8,392 bases of DNA, from NCBI GenBank assembly GCA_031403315.1, contig JANNTD010000227.1, positions 1-8,392 on the forward strand. The letters are read 5' to 3'. Each line of letters opens with the position of its first letter. Positions within the stretch are counted from its first letter, which is position 1. The notes under the pieces were generated by a model, which saw only the letters and a list, made by a program, of their open reading frames with translations, had not been told where the DNA came from and did no database searches. Made by a program: the position numbers and the translations under genes. The stretch is from DASYDU01 sp031403315. GTDB lineage: Bacteria; Planctomycetota; Planctomycetia; Pirellulales; Lacipirellulaceae. Shown here in pieces: positions 1 to 6,252 of the stretch.

Positions 1-1
1 C

Positions 2-334
2 GTCGCTGGCGTGCTGCTCGCTCAGCATGGCCAACTCAACGACGCCGAGAGGATCTTTCAACAGTGTGTGGCGACCGATGCCACGCCGGAAACCTGGCGA
101 AACCTGGCGGTCGTGTACGCTCGTCAGGGCAACGAAGGCGCCAGCCGGTCGGCGCTGGCTGCGGGCGACGCGCTGTCGGCCGAGAATCGCCGCCAAGTCG
201 CCATCCAAGTCGCCGCAACAACTCACGGCAACCCTGCCATCACAACAGAGCCAAACGGCGACGACGAAAAGAAGCCCAGTTTTCTCTCGAAGTTTAACTT
301 GACGCCGAAGCTACCGAGCGTTTTCCGCCGATAG
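2..334 (+). CDS. TPR-repeat protein, C-terminal fragment (5' end outside window)
   Basis: The reading frame is open from the window edge and ends at TAG 332-334, so only the last 110 residues are visible. They contain the second half of one tetratricopeptide helix pair (LLAQHGQLNDAERIFQQCV) and a full TPR-like unit starting at PETWRNLAVVYARQG, with the usual small and aromatic positions. An Ala-rich helix follows, then a hydrophilic linker (TTEPNGDDEKK), then a basic and aromatic tail ending in LPSVFRR. TPR proteins are protein-protein scaffolds and are common in EPS loci of Gram-negative-type bacteria, where they can support polymer secretion; that role is inferred from position only. The stop lies 56 nt before the next gene's chosen start, and there is no convincing hairpin between them, so co-transcription with the export gene is likely. 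The N-terminus, signal peptide and repeat number cannot be judged from here. Confidence 0.75.
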   Translation, partial: VAGVLLAQHGQLNDAERIFQQCVATDATPETWRNLAVVYARQGNEGASRSALAAGDALSAENRRQVAIQVAATTHGNPAITTEPNGDDEKKPSFLSKFNLTPKLPSVFRR

Positions 335-390
335 CCGTCCGCGTTTTTTGAGTACATTCAGAAGTCCCCATAATTGAAGCGGTGGCTGAA

Positions 391-2994
391 ATGACGATGC
401 GAACTACAAACGTGCCCAACGCCGTCGGACTCCGTCGACGGAATGTTACGTTGGCGGTAGTGATGTTCATTGCGAGCGTCCCAACCGCGACGGCACAGTC
501 GGTGCTCCGATTTGTGGAATCGGACCGCGAAACCACGATCGCCGCCTCTCCATTGCCGGAACCCGTCGCCGTAGCCGCTCCTGCGGTTCAGCCAAGTGTT
601 TCCGAATTTCGCTTCGTCGAATTGAAAGAGGGCACGATACAGCCCCTACCGCAATTCTCCCTTTCCAGCCGGCGTGAACCTGCGCGCGAATCGTCGACGC
701 TGACTCTTGCTCCTGCCGGATCCGGCGCATCGGCCGCGGCGCAACCGAATCAGTCGACCGCATGTGAATTGCGATTTGTGCCCGTGCCGCAGCCAGCGGA
801 GCCTCAATTAGCGACTCCTGTGTTAGTGTCGGCTCCGCAGAATGTGCCGGTCGGCAGCGAGTTGTTTTCCGCGGCGCCGAAAACGCGGCCGAGCGCGTTC
901 AAGCCTCGCATCGCAAGCGTCTTGGAACACATCCCGGCACTCGTGCCCCAGCATGTTGAGGCCATGCCGGTCCGTGCGGCGCGCGAAGCGGCGCCGGCGT
1001 TTGCTCCGGCGGGCACCGAGTTGTTCGTCGCAACCACGAAAGAGAAGTGGGAACTGCCCGCATTGGACTACGGAGCCTCGCTGCGACAAGCCCAACCGCC
1101 ACAAACCGTCGTGGTCGTTGCCAAACCGATTGAACCAACTCGGGTCGTCGCACGGGAACTTCCGTCGGCCGCTGCGGAGCTCTTTACTTTCGCGCCATCG
1201 CAGCCGCTCGTTGCGGCACGGTCAGTTGCACAACAGCCCGTCGTTCTCCAGCCACAGGTCGTAGCCGAACCACGAGTTGCAACGCCGACAGTCGTCAATT
1301 CCCGAGTCGCCGTGGCAAAACCGCAGCCGATTGCAGCACCAATTGCCACACGAACCACGATGCGAGTTGCAGCCCGGGCCGGCGAAAATTTGGTTGCGGC
1401 CACGCCACCGAAGTTGCCGTCCGCATCGGAACTCGACTTTTCGCGCGTTCCGGTCCCAGTCGAGCCACCCAAGCCACAGTTCGCTCCAGCGCAATTCGTT
1501 CCAGCGCAGCCCGTGCTTGTGGCAACGGCCACGCCGAATCCAGCGCCAGTGGTGAGGGAGCAACTTGTGCCGACGACCGTTTCGCAACCGAGCGTTTCCA
1601 AGTCGCCATTCGCAGTCGAGTCGGGCAACCTCGCCAGCGAACCTCGGCCTGACATCGCCATGCCAATTGCTACCGCGCCCCTGCCGCCGGCGCCAGCCAG
1701 AAGCCAGGTGGCGGTCACGGCTGAGCCGAACGAGCCGAACGTCTACACGTTCCGCTTCGCCGCGACGACAAATGAAACGCCCGCGCAACTGGTCGCTAGC
1801 ACCGAGCTGACGGCCGAGCCAGTCGTTGCCGGCGCGCCCGCGGCAACGCTGCCCGACGCCAACTCCGCACCTTGCGGCTGCAATGCCGCTCCCTTCGGAC
1901 AATGTGGTTGCCCGTACTTACCGGGCCAATCTGGCACTCCCAACTTGTGCGGCATCGATTGCGGCAGGTACGGGGCACCGTGCAACTCGACATGGAGCGA
2001 CGCCCAGTGCATTCCCTGGTCGTTGTTCGGCCCCGGCGAATATGTCGGACCGGCCCGCCCGGCCCACGTCGAGACTTATTACCTGCGCGTAAACGACTTC
2101 TTGACGCTGACTTTTATCGAATCGAGAAAGAAGTCGGCGGAGCACTACCGTATCGGCGTCGGCGACGAATTGCAAATCGAATGGCTGCAAGGGGCCGGCA
2201 ACACTGAGACTCGGCTCGACCGCAAGCTTTTGGTTCAGCCGGACGGAACGGTGACGTTGCCGCTAATTGGCGAGGTGACTGCCGCGGGCAAGACCGTCAA
2301 CGACTTCCGCGACGAAGTCGTGAAGCTTTACGGCAAGTACCAACGCGAGCCGCAAATCACGGTGACGCCGCTGACGGTCAACGTTGCGGTTCAGGACGTG
2401 CTCAAAGCCGTCACCTCCAAGTCGGCCTCATCCGGTCAGACCCAAGATCTTCGCGTTACTCCGGAAGGCACTATCCAAGCTGCCGGCATTGGTTCAGTGT
2501 ACGTGCAGGGTTTGACGCTCGACGAAGTGCGGAGCGAACTCGAAGCCCGTTACGCCGAAGCCTACGGCCCCGGCTTGGCCGTATCGCCCCAGTTGACCGA
2601 ACGGGCGACGAGCTACGTGTTCATGGGCGGCGAAGTCCGCGCGCCCGGTCGTTATACGCTCGACGGGCCGACGACGGTCATGCAAGCGATCGCTTTGGCC
2701 GGCGGTTGGAACAACGGCGGGAACCTGCGACAGGTGGTGGTCTTCCGACGTGATGAGAATTGGTGCCTGAAGGCGACCAAAATCGACGTGCGATCCCCGT
2801 ATTACGGCAAGGATCCCTGCCCAACGAACGACGTCTGGCTGCGCGCTGACGACTTGGTGATTGTGCCAAAGTCTTATATCCTGTGTGCGACCGATTTGAT
2901 CGAGCTGTACTTCACACGCGGTGTCTACGCGGTGTTCCCGATCAACTACGTGTACGACTTCTCGGCGAACAGCGGCATCGTACCCGTTCCGTAG
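391..2994 (+). CDS. Wza-like polysaccharide export protein (Poly_export x2 + SLBB) with long Pro/Ala/Val-rich N-terminal arm
   Basis: Probable outer-membrane or periplasmic channel subunit that exports exopolysaccharide. ATG 391 is chosen because GGTGG (381-385) sits 5 nt upstream; GTG 382 and ATG 397 are in-frame alternatives. Residues 1-35 form a signal peptide: RRR, then a hydrophobic core, then ATA before QS, with no lipobox Cys, unlike E. coli Wza. Residues about 38-490 are low-complexity Pro/Ala/Val-rich with a recurring ELF/ELRF motif. Residues 495-540 hold eight Cys. GEYVGPAR is at 549-556. The first export module is about 588-661 (IGVGDELQIE, then LLVQPDGTVTLPLIGEV), the second about 683-735 (LRVTPEGTIQAAGIGSV), and an SLBB domain is about 741-801 (GGEVRAPGRYTLDGPTTVMQA). 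RGVYAVFP (843-850) lies in the C-terminal tail. The C-terminal 320 residues match, from memory, a planctomycete Wza family. At 867 residues it is far longer than classical Wza (about 380), owing to the arm. The family call is firm; lipid anchoring and pore formation are unproven. Confidence 0.9.
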   Translation: MTMRTTNVPNAVGLRRRNVTLAVVMFIASVPTATAQSVLRFVESDRETTIAASPLPEPVAVAAPAVQPSVSEFRFVELKEGTIQPLPQFSLSSRREPARESSTLTLAPAGSGASAAAQPNQSTACELRFVPVPQPAEPQLATPVLVSAPQNVPVGSELFSAAPKTRPSAFKPRIASVLEHIPALVPQHVEAMPVRAAREAAPAFAPAGTELFVATTKEKWELPALDYGASLRQAQPPQTVVVVAKPIEPTRVVARELPSAAAELFTFAPSQPLVAARSVAQQPVVLQPQVVAEPRVATPTVVNSRVAVAKPQPIAAPIATRTTMRVAARAGENLVAATPPKLPSASELDFSRVPVPVEPPKPQFAPAQFVPAQPVLVATATPNPAPVVREQLVPTTVSQPSVSKSPFAVESGNLASEPRPDIAMPIATAPLPPAPARSQVAVTAEPNEPNVYTFRFAATTNETPAQLVASTELTAEPVVAGAPAATLPDANSAPCGCNAAPFGQCGCPYLPGQSGTPNLCGIDCGRYGAPCNSTWSDAQCIPWSLFGPGEYVGPARPAHVETYYLRVNDFLTLTFIESRKKSAEHYRIGVGDELQIEWLQGAGNTETRLDRKLLVQPDGTVTLPLIGEVTAAGKTVNDFRDEVVKLYGKYQREPQITVTPLTVNVAVQDVLKAVTSKSASSGQTQDLRVTPEGTIQAAGIGSVYVQGLTLDEVRSELEARYAEAYGPGLAVSPQLTERATSYVFMGGEVRAPGRYTLDGPTTVMQAIALAGGWNNGGNLRQVVVFRRDENWCLKATKIDVRSPYYGKDPCPTNDVWLRADDLVIVPKSYILCATDLIELYFTRGVYAVFPINYVYDFSANSGIVPVP
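502..1758 (+). repeat. Degenerate repeated peptide motif (x-E-L/F-x-F) in the export protein arm
   Basis: Counting from ATG 391, the arm repeats a short motif: VLRFVE (38), SEFRFVE (71), CELRFVP (125), SELF (156), TELF (209), AELF (262), SELDF (346) and YTFRFA (452). Several are preceded by a P-S/A-rich lead such as LPSAS or LPSAA. Three glutamate codons, at 859, 1018 and 1177, are exactly 159 bp (53 codons) apart. The residues between motifs are low-complexity Pro/Ala/Val and not clearly alignable. This fits an old, eroded tandem duplication, or selection for regularly spaced short binding motifs in a disordered arm. Both readings are inferred. Confidence 0.5.
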
Positions 2995-3277
2995 GCTGAC
3001 GTCGTCCACTCTTGGCCTTCTTGCTCGCGCCCGACGCTTTGCCGATTTCGGCCGCGAAATGCCGCGGCACCTCGACCTCGTCTTTGGAATCACCAGATTC
3101 CTGGTGCGCCGTAATCGTTGCTGCAAAGCTCGAGTAGCCAGATGCTTTGCATCCCCTCTTGCAGGGATTTGCCAAAACCTCTTTAGCTTGGCGCTCGCAA
3201 CTCCGTCGTCGCCATCGCATGCGACAACCCGATCAGCGTTACGTATTGCCGAATCTGGCAGCGACACAATTGGTTCG

Positions 3278-3311
3278 GCTGAATCCGCGTCACGTGGGTT
3301 CAGCGAGTTTT
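3278..3311 (+). terminator. Candidate intrinsic terminator downstream of the export gene
   Basis: GCTGAATCC (3278-3286) can pair with GGGTTCAGC (3296-3304), giving a 9-bp stem with one G-U pair and a 9-nt loop. It is followed by GAG and four T (3308-3311). It lies 284 nt after the export gene stop and just before the AT-rich zone. The T-tract is short, so termination may be partial, or the hairpin may protect a 3' end. Its placement suggests that the export gene and the wzc-like gene are separate transcription units. Confidence 0.45.
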
Positions 3312-3434
3312 GGGAGCTATGAGGCCTTTGCGTAGTTTGAGTAGGTTCGGACTTATGAGAGGTTAGCGAAGAAAACATCCCTCTCTTTTGAATTGTACCC
3401 ACACGAGTAACGCTCAAAAAATCGACAAATCATT

Positions 3435-3473
3435 CAATTGGCGATCGGAGTTCCGGCTGCGCAATTGTGCGAT
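3435..3473. repeat. Short direct repeat CAATTG-(T)GCGAT in the AT-rich upstream region
   Basis: CAATTGGCGAT (3435-3445) recurs as CAATTGTGCGAT (3462-3473), 27 bp apart. The second copy is embedded in a near-palindrome GCGCAATTGTGC (3459-3470). The copies lie roughly 280-315 bp before the wzc-like start, in the low-GC block. Paired sites near 2.5 helical turns apart could be a regulator's operator half-sites. At this length a chance origin is possible. Confidence 0.25.
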
Positions 3474-3739
3474 GTTTAGGAGGCATCAGTTGTCTGCATG
3501 ACATACAAGAATTGAGAAGAAAATTAACTAAGAGAGCACTAGCGTAAATGAATTGAATGGGTATAGTATGCGTCCTGCGTTTAATAAACGTTAGGGGATG
3601 GCTAGGTAGTGTGGGAGTTATTTGAATCGTCAAAGTCGGGCAATATGCCCCCGTCGTGCGGAGATGCCGGCGGATACCTCGCTCACTTTTAGTTCCCAAC
3701 GACTCGGAGTCGCGGGGGGCACCGTCACGTTCTCAGATC

Positions 3740-3745
3740 GGAGGA
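3740..3745 (+). promoter_or_regulatory. Strong Shine-Dalgarno GGAGGA fixing the wzc-like start
   Basis: GGAGGA lies 5 nt upstream of ATG 3751. The frame is open back to TTG 3622 with another ATG at 3664, but neither has such a site. The peptide from 3751 (MVATSQRFVTPRDVVRILFR) begins as expected for the cytoplasmic segment before the first membrane helix of Wzz/Wzc proteins. This site therefore decides the start. Confidence 0.8.
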
Positions 3746-3750
3746 CCCTC

Positions 3751-5859
3751 ATGGTCGCCACCAGCCAACGCTTTGTAACACCTCGCGATGTTGTCCGCAT
3801 TCTATTCCGACATTGGCGCAAGATGGCCGTTTTTTCCTGCGCCGTCATGGGTCTGACGCTCTTGGCGATCGCACTCTATCCGCGTTCCTACTCGTCGGAG
3901 TCGAAACTGTTCCTGCGGATGGGCCGCGAAAGCGTGGGGCTTGACCCGACGGCAACGACGGGCGAGACGATCATGCTGCAAAAGACGCAGGCCGACGAAA
4001 TCAATTCGGCGCTCAACATCTTGAACTGTAGCGCCGTGTTGGAGCGGGTCGTCGATCGCGTCGGCGCGAAACGAATTATTGAGGACCTTCCCAGCGGTCC
4101 AACTGAGTCCGGGAATGCCGAGAAGTCTATTGGCGCAATTCGCCAAATGGTGGACTACACAAGTTCTTGTGCGTCCAGCGTCCTGAGAGCGCTGCGGTTG
4201 TCAGATCCCGGGTCGGATCTCGACATGGCCGTTCGTCATTTGGCGAAACATGTCACCGTTGCGGCGCCGAAGGAGTCGACAGTGATCACGATTAGGTGTT
4301 CCGCGGCGTCTCCGGAACTCGCTCACGACGTCGTCGACGCAATCACCAGCGTGTTCCTTGAGGAACATGTACGTCTCGGGCAATCGGAGGGGTCGCTGGA
4401 GTTCTTTTCGGATCAGGCGGAGAATCTTCACAGCGAGCTCGTAGCTGCGCAAGCCGAATTGCGAGATCGCAAGAACGCGTATCGGTTGACCGCCCCGACG
4501 GCCGAGCGGCCGTCGATCGTCGAGAAGACGAATGACGCGCTGCGACAAAAACTCTACGAATTGAAACTCGCAGAGAGCGAACTGAAGTCGCGCTATACGG
4601 ACGCGTACCCGCCGCTCAAGGAAATTCGTCGGCAGCGTGCTGAGGTGGCCACGGCGCTCGCCGAACTGATCGGAGTGGCGTCGAAAGCAGCTAACGGCTC
4701 GGGGACCTCACCAGTCGCTAGTCAAGTGGCCGACGAACAGCGCAGTGCGATGGATGCCGAAGTCGCGGTGCTCAATGACCAAGTCTTCGAGCTGGCCCAA
4801 CTGGAACGCACGGTGGAGTTGCTGGAGGGCAAGTACCGGATGCACGTTGAAAAGCTCGAACAAGCACGGGTGAATGAGGCTTTGGGACGCGAGCGGATCT
4901 CGAACGTGAAAGTTGCCCAACCGGCAACTCTCGTTCGTAAGCCGGATGCGCCGAAGAAGGCGCTGATCATCGCGCTGGGGTTGTTTGTCGCCACTGCGGG
5001 TGCGATCGGACTGGCATTCGTTTCGGAGGTTCTCGATCAGACGTTGCGAACGACCGAGCAGGTCGAGGCGCAGCTTGGGCTTCCCGTATTGCTCTCGCTG
5101 CCTGAACGCAAGCGGCGACGGCGGCGCACGGCTGCATCCACCCCGGCTTCTGCCAATGGTCATGCCAACGGCGAGCGAAATGGTCACAACGGCCACTCCC
5201 ATTTGGCCAGCTACCAGTCACTGGTTCGCGAGCTAATGGCGAATGGCGAAAACGGTGAGAACGGCGATCGGCACGCGAGAACAGTGGGCGTCGTCGGATG
5301 CGACGCGTCGAAGCTACGTAGCCAGGTGGCCGGGGATCTGGCGATCCAGGCGTCGTCATCGGGGACCGATCCGGTGTTGCTGATCGACGCGGACGCGCGT
5401 CGTCGGCGTGTGACGAAGCGGTTCCACATCAATGGCTCGCCCGGCTGGCGCGAGGTGCTCGCTGGCGAGGCCGACGCCGAGAGTTGCGTCCATCGACAGG
5501 AAGTCAATAATCTGGCCGTCATGTCGCCGGGTGCACCAAACTCGCCGGGAGCACCCAACGGTCACGCGCACGTGCCCCACAGCCGGCCGACCGCGGGAGC
5601 GTTGGGGCAACTCGCTGAAATCAAGACCGACTACGGCCTGGTGGTCGTTGATTTGCCGCCGGCGCGCGACATGGACGCCCAATCCCCGGCGGCTGAGTGG
5701 CTCGACGAAATGGTGCTCGTCGTCGAAGCAGAACGGACACGTATTCAATCGGCGCAACGCGCCAAAGACATGCTCAATCGGGCAGGCGTTCACATCACGG
5801 GAGTCGTACTTGCCAATAGGCGCGAGCATATTCCGCGCTGGCTGTACCAACGGCTGTAG
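3751..5859 (+). CDS. Wzc/PCP-2a-like chain-length determinant with degenerate BY-kinase-like domain
   Basis: Inner-membrane polysaccharide co-polymerase expected to control chain length and dock with the export channel; 702 residues, close to Wzc (about 720). TM1 is about 24-42 and TM2 about 404-425. The periplasmic part between them has the Wzz-type start (YSSESKLFLRMGRE, 47-60), a long coiled-coil-prone region (about 210-380) and a pre-TM2 KVAQPATLVRKPDAPKK segment typical of the family. After TM2 come a basic patch (KRRRRR, 454-459), an Asn/Gly/His-rich linker (469-508), and a P-loop-NTPase-like domain. Walker A' (VLLIDADAR, 542-550) and Walker B (LVVVDLPP, 630-637) are kept. The Walker A position reads VVGCDASKLRSQ (514-525), with no GKS/GKT. 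The C-terminus has one tyrosine (Y699) and no Tyr cluster, so autokinase activity is doubtful. It stands alone between two hairpin-bearing gaps. The PCP call is secure; loss of kinase activity is inferred. Confidence 0.88.
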   Translation: MVATSQRFVTPRDVVRILFRHWRKMAVFSCAVMGLTLLAIALYPRSYSSESKLFLRMGRESVGLDPTATTGETIMLQKTQADEINSALNILNCSAVLERVVDRVGAKRIIEDLPSGPTESGNAEKSIGAIRQMVDYTSSCASSVLRALRLSDPGSDLDMAVRHLAKHVTVAAPKESTVITIRCSAASPELAHDVVDAITSVFLEEHVRLGQSEGSLEFFSDQAENLHSELVAAQAELRDRKNAYRLTAPTAERPSIVEKTNDALRQKLYELKLAESELKSRYTDAYPPLKEIRRQRAEVATALAELIGVASKAANGSGTSPVASQVADEQRSAMDAEVAVLNDQVFELAQLERTVELLEGKYRMHVEKLEQARVNEALGRERISNVKVAQPATLVRKPDAPKKALIIALGLFVATAGAIGLAFVSEVLDQTLRTTEQVEAQLGLPVLLSLPERKRRRRRTAASTPASANGHANGERNGHNGHSHLASYQSLVRELMANGENGENGDRHARTVGVVGCDASKLRSQVAGDLAIQASSSGTDPVLLIDADARRRRVTKRFHINGSPGWREVLAGEADAESCVHRQEVNNLAVMSPGAPNSPGAPNGHAHVPHSRPTAGALGQLAEIKTDYGLVVVDLPPARDMDAQSPAAEWLDEMVLVVEAERTRIQSAQRAKDMLNRAGVHITGVVLANRREHIPRWLYQRL
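5524..5559 (+). repeat. 18-bp tandem duplication encoding SPGAPN twice
   Basis: TCGCCGGGTGCACCAAAC (5524-5541) is followed directly by TCGCCGGGAGCACCCAAC (5542-5559), with two mismatches. It is in frame, giving SPGAPN-SPGAPN at residues 592-603 of the wzc-like protein. It sits in a loop just before the Walker B strand, so it lengthens a Pro/Gly/Asn-rich surface loop. The low divergence suggests a fairly recent slippage duplication. Confidence 0.7.
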
Positions 5860-5985
5860 TCGGTCGCTCCGGCGTCAGTGCAGGTTTCAATATTGCCGTG
5901 TGGAGCAGGTGGGAGTTCCGGGTAGCGCGCGGATTTGCGCAGATTCATAACGACACGATGATGGCAGATAATCGTTTGTGGCGGG

Positions 5986-6019
5986 CACGCGTCACAGATT
6001 CAGACGCGTGGCAGTTTTT
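5986..6019 (+). terminator. Candidate intrinsic terminator downstream of the wzc-like gene
   Basis: CACGCGTC (5986-5993) and GACGCGTG (6003-6010) are perfect 8-bp complements around a 9-nt loop (ACAGATTCA). GCAG and five T (6015-6019) follow. The stem is GC-rich (6 of 8 pairs) and lies 127 nt after the wzc-like stop. This matches an intrinsic terminator of moderate strength. An 8-bp inverted repeat could instead be a dimeric regulator's site for the downstream gene. Confidence 0.5.
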
Positions 6020-6080
6020 CCACGGATTGAATCAGGAAGTGAGTTTCGAAGTTGGTTGGTGTGCGGGCACAGAATAGACG

Positions 6081-6098
6081 TTGAGCTTGAGATTGAGC
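6081..6098. repeat. Triple tandem hexamer TTGAGN
   Basis: TTGAGC, TTGAGA and TTGAGC follow each other without gaps, upstream of the sugar transferase gene. Three phased copies may be a small microsatellite or a binding-site array. Nothing else supports a function. Confidence 0.4.
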
Positions 6099-6238
6099 GG
6101 CGAGAAATAGGGGCTCGCCGGGGATCGAGTCTCGACGTCGGTTAGCGACGGGCGAGCGAGAGGATGGGACGGCCCTTTCCCGCTCGACTGATGGGGCAGT
6201 TGAGCTACGGTGGATTGGCAACCAGGTAGTTCGTAGTT

Positions 6239-6245
6239 AAGGAAA
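6239..6245 (+). promoter_or_regulatory. Shine-Dalgarno AAGGAAA of the sugar transferase gene
   Basis: AAGGA (6239-6243) is spaced 9 nt from ATG 6253, which supports this start. The 160 residues before the transferase domain are therefore translated as part of the protein and are not an upstream artefact. Confidence 0.65.
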
Positions 6246-6252
6246 TTCGACG

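Larger units (their letters stand above)
2995..3750. other. 756-nt intergenic region between export gene and wzc-like gene
   Basis: No convincing gene lies here. The first part (about 2995-3340) has GC content like the genes (about 60% by hand count at 3001-3120). It holds two overlapping small inverted repeats (GGAATC/GATTCC at 3086-3101 and CACCAG/CTGGTG at 3091-3106), a weak ATCCC/GGGAT pair (3151-3168), and the terminator-like hairpin listed separately. The part from about 3361 to 3600 drops to roughly 37-42% GC by hand count, the lowest in the window, as expected for a promoter and leader zone. It holds a CAATTG-xCGAT direct repeat and a lone TATAGT (3562-3567) with no matching -35 at normal spacing. 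A small GGGCA-ATA-TGCCC hairpin (3638-3650) lies in the probable leader. A TTG-initiated extension of the wzc-like frame from 3622 is judged untranslated. Confidence 0.6.
5860..6252. other. 393-nt intergenic region between wzc-like gene and sugar transferase gene
   Basis: No convincing gene is present. The stretch holds a terminator-like hairpin (5986-6019), a TTGAGN hexamer repeated three times (6081-6098), and a 7-bp inverted repeat GCTCGCC/GGCGAGC (6113-6119 and 6151-6157) around a CGACGTCG palindrome (6133-6140). It ends in the ribosome site of the next gene. It probably carries the 3' end of the wzc-like transcript and a promoter for the sugar transferase unit, but I see no clear -35/-10 pair or sigma-54 site. 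Confidence 0.55.

Noticed and set aside
89..108. 10-bp tandem repeat GAAACCTGGC, possible frameshifting duplication in the TPR gene
   Set aside because: The reading frame through and after it gives an intact TPR unit (PETWRNLAVVYARQG), so the repeat is coincidental codon sequence and not a frameshift.
344..349. T6 run after the TPR gene as a terminator
   Set aside because: No stable stem precedes it; the sequence before it (CCGCCGATAGCCGTCCGCG) cannot fold well on itself.
1068..1902. Long minus-strand open frames (216 and 226 codons) opposite the export protein arm
   Set aside because: They lie antisense to Pro/Ala/Val-rich, GC-rich coding sequence, which suppresses stops on the other strand. 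The translations show no recognisable domain, and the + strand frame continues into a clear export domain.
2494..3417. 307-codon minus-strand frame spanning the export gene 3' end and the gap
   Set aside because: Two thirds lie antisense to the conserved SLBB and export domains, and the translation is Arg-rich with no family resemblance.
3562..3567. TATAGT as a -10 promoter box for the wzc-like gene
   Set aside because: There is no -35-like hexamer 15-19 bp upstream and no TGN extension, so it is mentioned only as content of the region.
3622..3750. In-frame TTG start giving a 43-residue longer wzc-like protein
   Set aside because: There is no ribosome site at TTG 3622 or ATG 3664, while GGAGGA stands 5 nt before ATG 3751, and the protein from 3751 has the expected family N-terminus.
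5958..6077. 39-codon small ORF (MMADNRLWRARVTDSD...) in the gap before the sugar transferase
   Set aside because: It has no ribosome site, overlaps the terminator-like hairpin, and has no recognisable similarity; an ORF of this length is expected by chance.
6113..6157. GCTCGCC/GGCGAGC inverted repeat as a terminator
   Set aside because: The loop is 31 nt and no T-tract follows. It may be an operator, but nothing supports that.
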